From assembly GCF_900103865.1 (NCBI RefSeq), contig NZ_FNII01000008.1:124001-188000 (forward strand): a stretch of DNA of 64,000 nucleotides, written 5' to 3'. A program made the position numbers and the translations under genes. Under the pieces are notes generated by a model. The model had not been told where the DNA came from. It ran no database searches and saw only the letters and a program-made list of their open reading frames with translations. This DNA comes from Vreelandella arcis (GTDB lineage: Bacteria > Pseudomonadota > Gammaproteobacteria > Pseudomonadales > Halomonadaceae). Positions 58,532-64,000 of this stretch are shown here, piece by piece (positions within the stretch are counted from its first letter, which is position 1; every line of letters starts with the position of its first letter).

Positions 58532-58563
58532 CTTGTGGCGCGCCACAAGGCGGCTTTCGCCGC
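58532..58563. promoter_or_regulatory. 18-bp perfect palindrome in the elbB-hemB divergent region
   Basis: CTTGTGGCGCGCCACAAG (58532-58549) is perfectly self-complementary with no gap. A second small hairpin GCGGC/GCCGC follows (58550-58563). A good hemB -10 box, TATACT, lies at 58577-58582, so the palindrome is just upstream of or at the -35 position. A dimeric regulator site is likely. Confidence 0.55.
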
Positions 58564-58576
58564 AGGTCAAGGCTGA

Positions 58577-59647
<1,071 letters not shown>

Positions 59648-59660
59648 TCTGCGTGCGTAG

Positions 59661-59702
59661 ATGACAACGCTGTGACACGTCTTTGTCATCTTGCTTTGTC
59701 AT
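59661..59702 (+). promoter_or_regulatory. Cluster of TGACA/TGTCA motifs before ppk1
   Basis: ATGACAA (59661), TGTGACA (59671) and two exact CTTTGTCAT repeats (59681-59689 and 59694-59702, period 13) lie 68-109 bp before ppk1. They resemble Pho-box half sites, but the 13-bp period differs from the usual 11. A further 7-bp dyad GCGTATC/GATACGC is at 59718-59738. Confidence 0.4.
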
Positions 59703-59769
59703 ACTGCGTTGATCATCGCGTATCGGGCAATGATACGCTCCAAAATCACTGACGCCGGAGGCAGTCAAC

Positions 59770-61962
59770 ATGGACGATCAGGTCACCGACAGCTTGCCCA
59801 ATCCGCCTAATGAGCATGGCAGCGGCGATACCGAAACGTCCACGCTTCGCGTTAACCGCACGCCAGCGGGCATTCAGGCCCGCGAAACGCCGCCCGAAAC
59901 CGACCTAGACAATCCGCAGCTCTACTTCAACCGCGAGCTGTCGCACCTGAAGTTTAATATCCGCGTGTTGGAGCAGGCGCTCGATGATGCCCACCCGCTT
60001 CTCAACCGACTGATGTTTCTGCTGATTTTCTCATCCAATATGGATGAGTTTTTTGAGATTCGCGTCGCTGGGCTTAAGCACCAAATCGCCCTAGGCGACG
60101 ATACAACAGGCGCCGATGGGCGGCTCCCCAAAGCCGTACTGGCCGAGATTTCCGAGATCGCTCACGAACAAATCGTGCGCCAGTATCAAATACTTAACGA
60201 TACGTTGTTGCCGGCACTCGAGGCTCAGGGACTCAGGTTTCGGCGTCGCGATCAATGGACCAAAGCGCAAAAAGACTGGGTTCAGGAACTGTTTAATAAC
60301 GATATTATGCCGGTCATCAGCCCTATCGGGCTGGATCCGTCGCACCCCTTTCCGCGATTGGTCAACAAAAGCCTCAACTTTATCGTCGAGCTGGAAGGCA
60401 AGGATGCCTTTGGCCGCGCCGGTGGCATGGCGATTCTGCCCGCCCCCCGCTCGCTGCCGCGCCTCATGGCCCTGCCCAAGAACCTTTGCAGCGAAGGCTT
60501 TACCGAGTACGTGTTTTTATCATCGATGATTCACGCGCATGCCGAGGAGCTGTTTCCAGGCATGAAGGTGCGCGGTTGCTACCAGTTCCGCCTGACGCGT
60601 AATGCGGACATGACGGTCGACCCCGAAGAGGTGTCCGACCTGGCCTCGGCGCTGCGCGGCGAACTGTTGGCAAGGCGCTACGGCAGCGGGGTGCGCTTAG
60701 AAGTCGCCGATAACTGCCCGGACGATTTAACCAACTTCCTGCTACGCCAATTCAGCCTTGAGAGCGACGATCTTTACCGCGTACAAGGCCCGGTCAACCT
60801 GACCCGTATGATGTCGGTGCTTGGCGACGTTGACCGCCCCGAGCTGCTATATCGGCCTTACACACCTGGCACCCCCAAAGCACTGAGAGGTGGCAGTTTA
60901 TTTAGCGCTATCGCTAAACAGGATCTCCTGCTGCACCATCCTTTTCAGTCGTTTTCGCCAATTGAAGATCTACTCAGCGAGGCGGCACGCGACCCGGATG
61001 TACTGGCGATCAAACAAACGCTCTACCGGACCGGTGCCGACTCGCCGATTGTTAGCGCGCTGGTGGACGCCGCGAGTCATGGTAAAGAAGTGACCGTGGT
61101 GATTGAGTTGCGGGCGCGCTTTGACGAAGCAGACAACCTGCAACTGGCGTCACGGCTTCAGGAAGCCGGAGCCATCGTGATTTACGGCATCATGGCGTAT
61201 AAAACCCACGCCAAAATGCTGCATATTGTGCGCCGTGAGAGCGATGGGCTCCGCCACTACGCCCACCTGGGCACCGGCAACTACCATTCCAAAACCGCCA
61301 AACTGTACACCGACTACAGCCTGCTGACCGCCAATAAGGCACTTTGCGCCGACGTCCATCGGGTGTTTCAACAGCTGTCGGGCATGGGTCGCGCGCGTAA
61401 AATTGATACGCTGCTCCACGCGCCGTTTACGCTGCACGAACGATTAATAGAAATGATTGATCGCGAAGCGCAGGTGGCCCGCAAGGGCAAACGTGCTCAT
61501 ATCATCTTCAAGTGCAACTCGCTCACCGAGCCTCAACTTATCAAGGCGCTATATCGGGCGTCTCAGGCAGGCGTGGAGTGTGACCTGATTATTCGCGGCA
61601 TGTGCTGCCTAAAACCCGGGCTACCAGGCGTATCGGAGAACATTCGCGTGCGTTCGATTATCGGGCGTTTTCTAGAGCACACGCGAGTTTTCCACTTCCA
61701 CAACGATGGCAAGCCGGAAATTTGGTGCTCAAGCGCTGATCTGATGTCGCGTAATATGTTCCATCGGGTGGAAACCTGCTTTCCGCTGCTCGATAAAAAG
61801 TTGGCCTCCCGTGTGCGCAAGGATCTGGAAACCTACCTGGTGGACAACTGCCAAAGCTGGCTGCTGAAAAGCGACGGTAGCTACCACCTGCAAGACCCGG
61901 GCAACAGTGATCCCATCAGCGCTCAGGAAACATTGCTCTACGCCTACGCCACTAAAAGTTGA
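59770..61962 (+). CDS. ppk1: Polyphosphate kinase 1
   Basis: A 730-residue enzyme that makes long-chain polyphosphate from ATP. The N-terminal domain begins at YFNRELSHLKFNIRVLEQA (about residue 51) after a disordered 50-residue stretch. The catalytic histidines are in AYKTHAKMLHIVRRE and HYAHLGTGNYHSKTAK. The RFDEADNLQLASRLQEAG block is also typical. GGAGG lies about eight bases before the ATG. A terminator follows. Confidence 0.96.
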   Translation: MDDQVTDSLPNPPNEHGSGDTETSTLRVNRTPAGIQARETPPETDLDNPQLYFNRELSHLKFNIRVLEQALDDAHPLLNRLMFLLIFSSNMDEFFEIRVAGLKHQIALGDDTTGADGRLPKAVLAEISEIAHEQIVRQYQILNDTLLPALEAQGLRFRRRDQWTKAQKDWVQELFNNDIMPVISPIGLDPSHPFPRLVNKSLNFIVELEGKDAFGRAGGMAILPAPRSLPRLMALPKNLCSEGFTEYVFLSSMIHAHAEELFPGMKVRGCYQFRLTRNADMTVDPEEVSDLASALRGELLARRYGSGVRLEVADNCPDDLTNFLLRQFSLESDDLYRVQGPVNLTRMMSVLGDVDRPELLYRPYTPGTPKALRGGSLFSAIAKQDLLLHHPFQSFSPIEDLLSEAARDPDVLAIKQTLYRTGADSPIVSALVDAASHGKEVTVVIELRARFDEADNLQLASRLQEAGAIVIYGIMAYKTHAKMLHIVRRESDGLRHYAHLGTGNYHSKTAKLYTDYSLLTANKALCADVHRVFQQLSGMGRARKIDTLLHAPFTLHERLIEMIDREAQVARKGKRAHIIFKCNSLTEPQLIKALYRASQAGVECDLIIRGMCCLKPGLPGVSENIRVRSIIGRFLEHTRVFHFHNDGKPEIWCSSADLMSRNMFHRVETCFPLLDKKLASRVRKDLETYLVDNCQSWLLKSDGSYHLQDPGNSDPISAQETLLYAYATKS

Positions 61963-61974
61963 CCATGTCAGATG

Positions 61975-62005
61975 AAAAACCCCGGCGCGTTGCCGGGGTT
62001 TGACA
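61975..62005. terminator. Bidirectional terminator between ppk1 and metE
   Basis: AAACCCCGGC/GCCGGGGTTT (61977-62001) with a five-base loop. A T-run follows on the minus strand (TTTTT) and TTT on the plus strand, serving both convergent genes. Confidence 0.85.
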
Positions 62006-62027
62006 TGTTGAGACATGCGATCCGCAT

Positions 62028-64000
62028 TTAGGCGTAACGCTGGCGCAGTTGCTTAGCGGCCTCTACCATATTGGCAAGCGCCGGCTCTACTTCGGCCCAG
62101 CCGCGGGTTTTGAGCCCACAGTCGGGATTGACCCATAGCCGTTCGGCGGGGATTTTTTCCAGCGCTTTTTCCATCAAGTCCACCATCCACCCCACATCAG
62201 GAATATTCGGGGTGTGGATATCATAGACGCCAGGCCCAATCTCGTTGGGATAAGCAAAGTCCTGGAAGGCGTCGAGCAATTCCATATCCGAGCGTGATGT
62301 TTCGATGGTGATCACATCGGCATCCAGCGCCGCGATCGCTCCGATGATGTCGTTAAACTCCGAGTAACACATGTGGGTATGGATCTGAGTCGCGTCACTA
62401 ACCCCCGCGGCACTTAACCGGAAACATTCCACCGCCCAGTCTAAATAGCTCTGCCACTCGTTCTGGCGCAGCGGCAAGCCTTCACGCAGGGCGGGTTCGT
62501 CAATTTGAATAATAGGGATACCGGCCTGCTCCAGATCCAGCACCTCGTCGCGAAGCGCTAAGGCAATCTGCCGGCAGGTGGTATCACGCGATTGATCATC
62601 GCGCACAAACGACCACTGCAATATCGTCACGGGGCCGGTCAGCATGCCTTTCATGGGCTTATCGGTGAGCGTTTGGGCATACTGACTCCAGCGCACGGTC
62701 ATAGCCGCCGGGCGGGTCACGTCGCCAAAAATGACCGGCGGTTTCACGCAGCGCGAGCCATAGCTTTGAACCCAACCAAAGCGGGTAAAGGCAAAGCCAT
62801 CTAGCTGTTCGCCAAAATACTCCACCATGTCGTTGCGCTCGGCCTCACCGTGTACCGGCACGTCCAAGCCGAGCGCTTCTTGGCGTTCAACCGCGTATGC
62901 AATCTCTGCTCGCATACGTGTTTCATAGTCGGTTTGGCTTAACTCACCGGCTTTAAACGCGCGCCGCGCCGCCCGAATGTCGTGGGTTTGTGGAAACGAA
63001 CCGATGGTCGTGGTGGGAAATAGCGGCAGATTAAGCGCTCGGCGCTGCGCCACCGCGCGCTCAGCATAAACAGAACGACGCTGGCTATCGCCGGGCGTGA
63101 CCGCGGCAACGCGCGTGCTCACCGCTGGCTGGTGAATCCGCCCTGATTCACGCCGGGCATCCAGTGCTTGTGTGGCGGCCTTTAAACGCTGCTCATCAAG
63201 GTCGGTGGCACGGTTATCGATCAAGCGGGCCAGGGTCACCACCTCGTCGAGCTTTTGACGAGCAAACGCCAGCCAACTGACTAAAGACTCATCAAGCTCG
63301 GTTTCTTGTGTGAGGTCTACCGGCACATGTAACAGCGAACAACTGGGGGCAAGCCACAGCCGTTTACCCAGACGCACCTTTAACGGCAGCAGCCGCTCAC
63401 GCAGCGCGGCAAGATCGGCACGCCAAATATTGCGTCCGTCGATAAAGCCTATCGACAGCACCTGGTGGGGGCCTAAGCGATCGATCACATTGTCGACTTG
63501 TTGCGGTGCGCGCACGGCATCAATATGCAGTCCAGCGACCGGCAGCCGCGTGGCCAGCGACAAATTATCGCCCAGGCCACCGAAGTAGCTCGCGACCAGC
63601 AGCTTTAAGGGAGCAGACTGCAGCCGATGGTAAGCGCGCTCGTACGCTTGATGCCACGCCAGAGGCAAATCCTGCACCAACGCAGGTTCATCCAACTGAA
63701 CCCACTCAACCCCCTGCGTTGCCAGACGCGCCAGCACTTCGCTATACACATCCAAGACGCTATCCAATAGCGATAAGCGATCCAGCTCGCCGGTTTTGGA
63801 CTTGCCCAACCACAGCCAAGTGAGTGGCCCGGTGAGCGTCACTTTGGGGGTAAACCCGGCACTTAGTGCTTCATCAACCTCTTCGAACAACCGATTAGAG
63901 GCGAGGGTAAAGCGTTGTCCTTCATGCAGCTCCGGGACCAAGTAGTGATAGTTAGTATCGAAGTACTTGGTCATTTCGCATGCTGGTGCCGGTTCACCGC
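62028..64000 (-). CDS. metE: Cobalamin-independent methionine synthase, N-terminus cut by window edge
   Basis: The frame stays open to the window end: eight more codons (reading GEPAPACE) precede the internal Met at 63974, which matches an internal site of MetE. About 656 of an expected 755-770 residues are present, so roughly 100 N-terminal residues are missing. It transfers methyl from methyltetrahydrofolate polyglutamate to homocysteine. Zinc ligands are in THMCYSEF and [10 protein letters not shown], and [16 protein letters not shown] and [11 protein letters not shown] are diagnostic. Any upstream regulator or riboswitch lies outside the window. Confidence 0.96.
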   Translation of the reverse strand, partial: GEPAPACEMTKYFDTNYHYLVPELHEGQRFTLASNRLFEEVDEALSAGFTPKVTLTGPLTWLWLGKSKTGELDRLSLLDSVLDVYSEVLARLATQGVEWVQLDEPALVQDLPLAWHQAYERAYHRLQSAPLKLLVASYFGGLGDNLSLATRLPVAGLHIDAVRAPQQVDNVIDRLGPHQVLSIGFIDGRNIWRADLAALRERLLPLKVRLGKRLWLAPSCSLLHVPVDLTQETELDESLVSWLAFARQKLDEVVTLARLIDNRATDLDEQRLKAATQALDARRESGRIHQPAVSTRVAAVTPGDSQRRSVYAERAVAQRRALNLPLFPTTTIGSFPQTHDIRAARRAFKAGELSQTDYETRMRAEIAYAVERQEALGLDVPVHGEAERNDMVEYFGEQLDGFAFTRFGWVQSYGSRCVKPPVIFGDVTRPAAMTVRWSQYAQTLTDKPMKGMLTGPVTILQWSFVRDDQSRDTTCRQIALALRDEVLDLEQAGIPIIQIDEPALREGLPLRQNEWQSYLDWAVECFRLSAAGVSDATQIHTHMCYSEFNDIIGAIAALDADVITIETSRSDMELLDAFQDFAYPNEIGPGVYDIHTPNIPDVGWMVDLMEKALEKIPAERLWVNPDCGLKTRGWAEVEPALANMVEAAKQLRQRYA

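Overview
The window is chromosomal DNA from a gammaproteobacterium that looks like a member of the Halomonadaceae (Halomonas or a close relative). The evidence is moderately GC-rich, acidic-leaning protein sequences, a CrbS/CrbR-acs acetate module beside a sodium:solute symporter, and core gene blocks whose order resembles what I recall for Pseudomonas and Oceanospirillales (nadA-bepA-tusA-like-perM-bcp-dapA-bamC-purC; maeB-rpmE-priA-argS-SPOR protein-hslVU-DUF971-ubiE-ubiJ-ubiB-hisE-tatABC). No phage, insertion sequence, CRISPR array, toxin-antitoxin or recognisable defence locus is visible. Coding density is high, and both ends of the window cut a gene (symporter at the left, metE at the right).

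Layout. 1-8357: acetate/carboxylate uptake and its control: symporter C-terminus, a small membrane protein, the sensor kinase CrbS (itself carrying a symporter-like domain), the LuxR-type regulator CrbR and acetyl-CoA synthetase. 8358-13080: SprT, a UPF0149 protein, a long palindromic repeat, then the minus-strand run tsaB-rsmJ-clsB and adk. 13318-18462: pyruvate dehydrogenase E1 and E2 (aceE-aceF, with three lipoyl domains). 18463-24071: ampD/nadC divergent pair, a GNAT enzyme, trmO, then dapA-bamC-purC. 24072-29328: bcp, a PerM-type membrane protein, a TusA-like protein, bepA, nadA and two identical tRNA-Lys genes. 29432-34338: rluB-scpB-scpA, radD and a small zinc-ribbon protein. 34394-43324: purL, mltF, a membrane diguanylate cyclase, tadA, tesB. 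43394-57726: malic enzyme, rpmE, priA, argS, an FtsN-like SPOR protein, hslVU, a DUF971 protein, ubiE-ubiJ-ubiB, hisE and tatABC. 57814-64000: elbB, hemB, ppk1 and metE.

How the parts connect. Carbon flow around acetyl-CoA is the strongest theme: pyruvate dehydrogenase, acetyl-CoA synthetase with its dedicated two-component system, and malic enzyme. NAD synthesis is represented by nadA and nadC, purine synthesis by purL and purC, cell-wall recycling by ampD and mltF, and outer-membrane quality control by bamC and bepA. Several adjacent genes overlap by ATGA (tsaB/rsmJ, tusA-like/perM, scpA/scpB, ubiJ/ubiB, tatB/tatC), which supports operon assignments.

I did not find a clearly new multi-gene system. 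The least explained signals are non-coding: a 146-bp palindromic element between two convergent genes (9623-9768), a 14-bp palindrome lying inside the spacer of a near-consensus promoter upstream of bcp (24258-24286), an 18-bp perfect palindrome between elbB and hemB (58532-58549), dyads upstream of aceE, acs and adk, and a cluster of TGTCA/TGACA motifs before ppk1. Among proteins, the 171-residue membrane protein inside the acetate locus and the 77-residue zinc-ribbon protein beside radD are the ones I could not assign.
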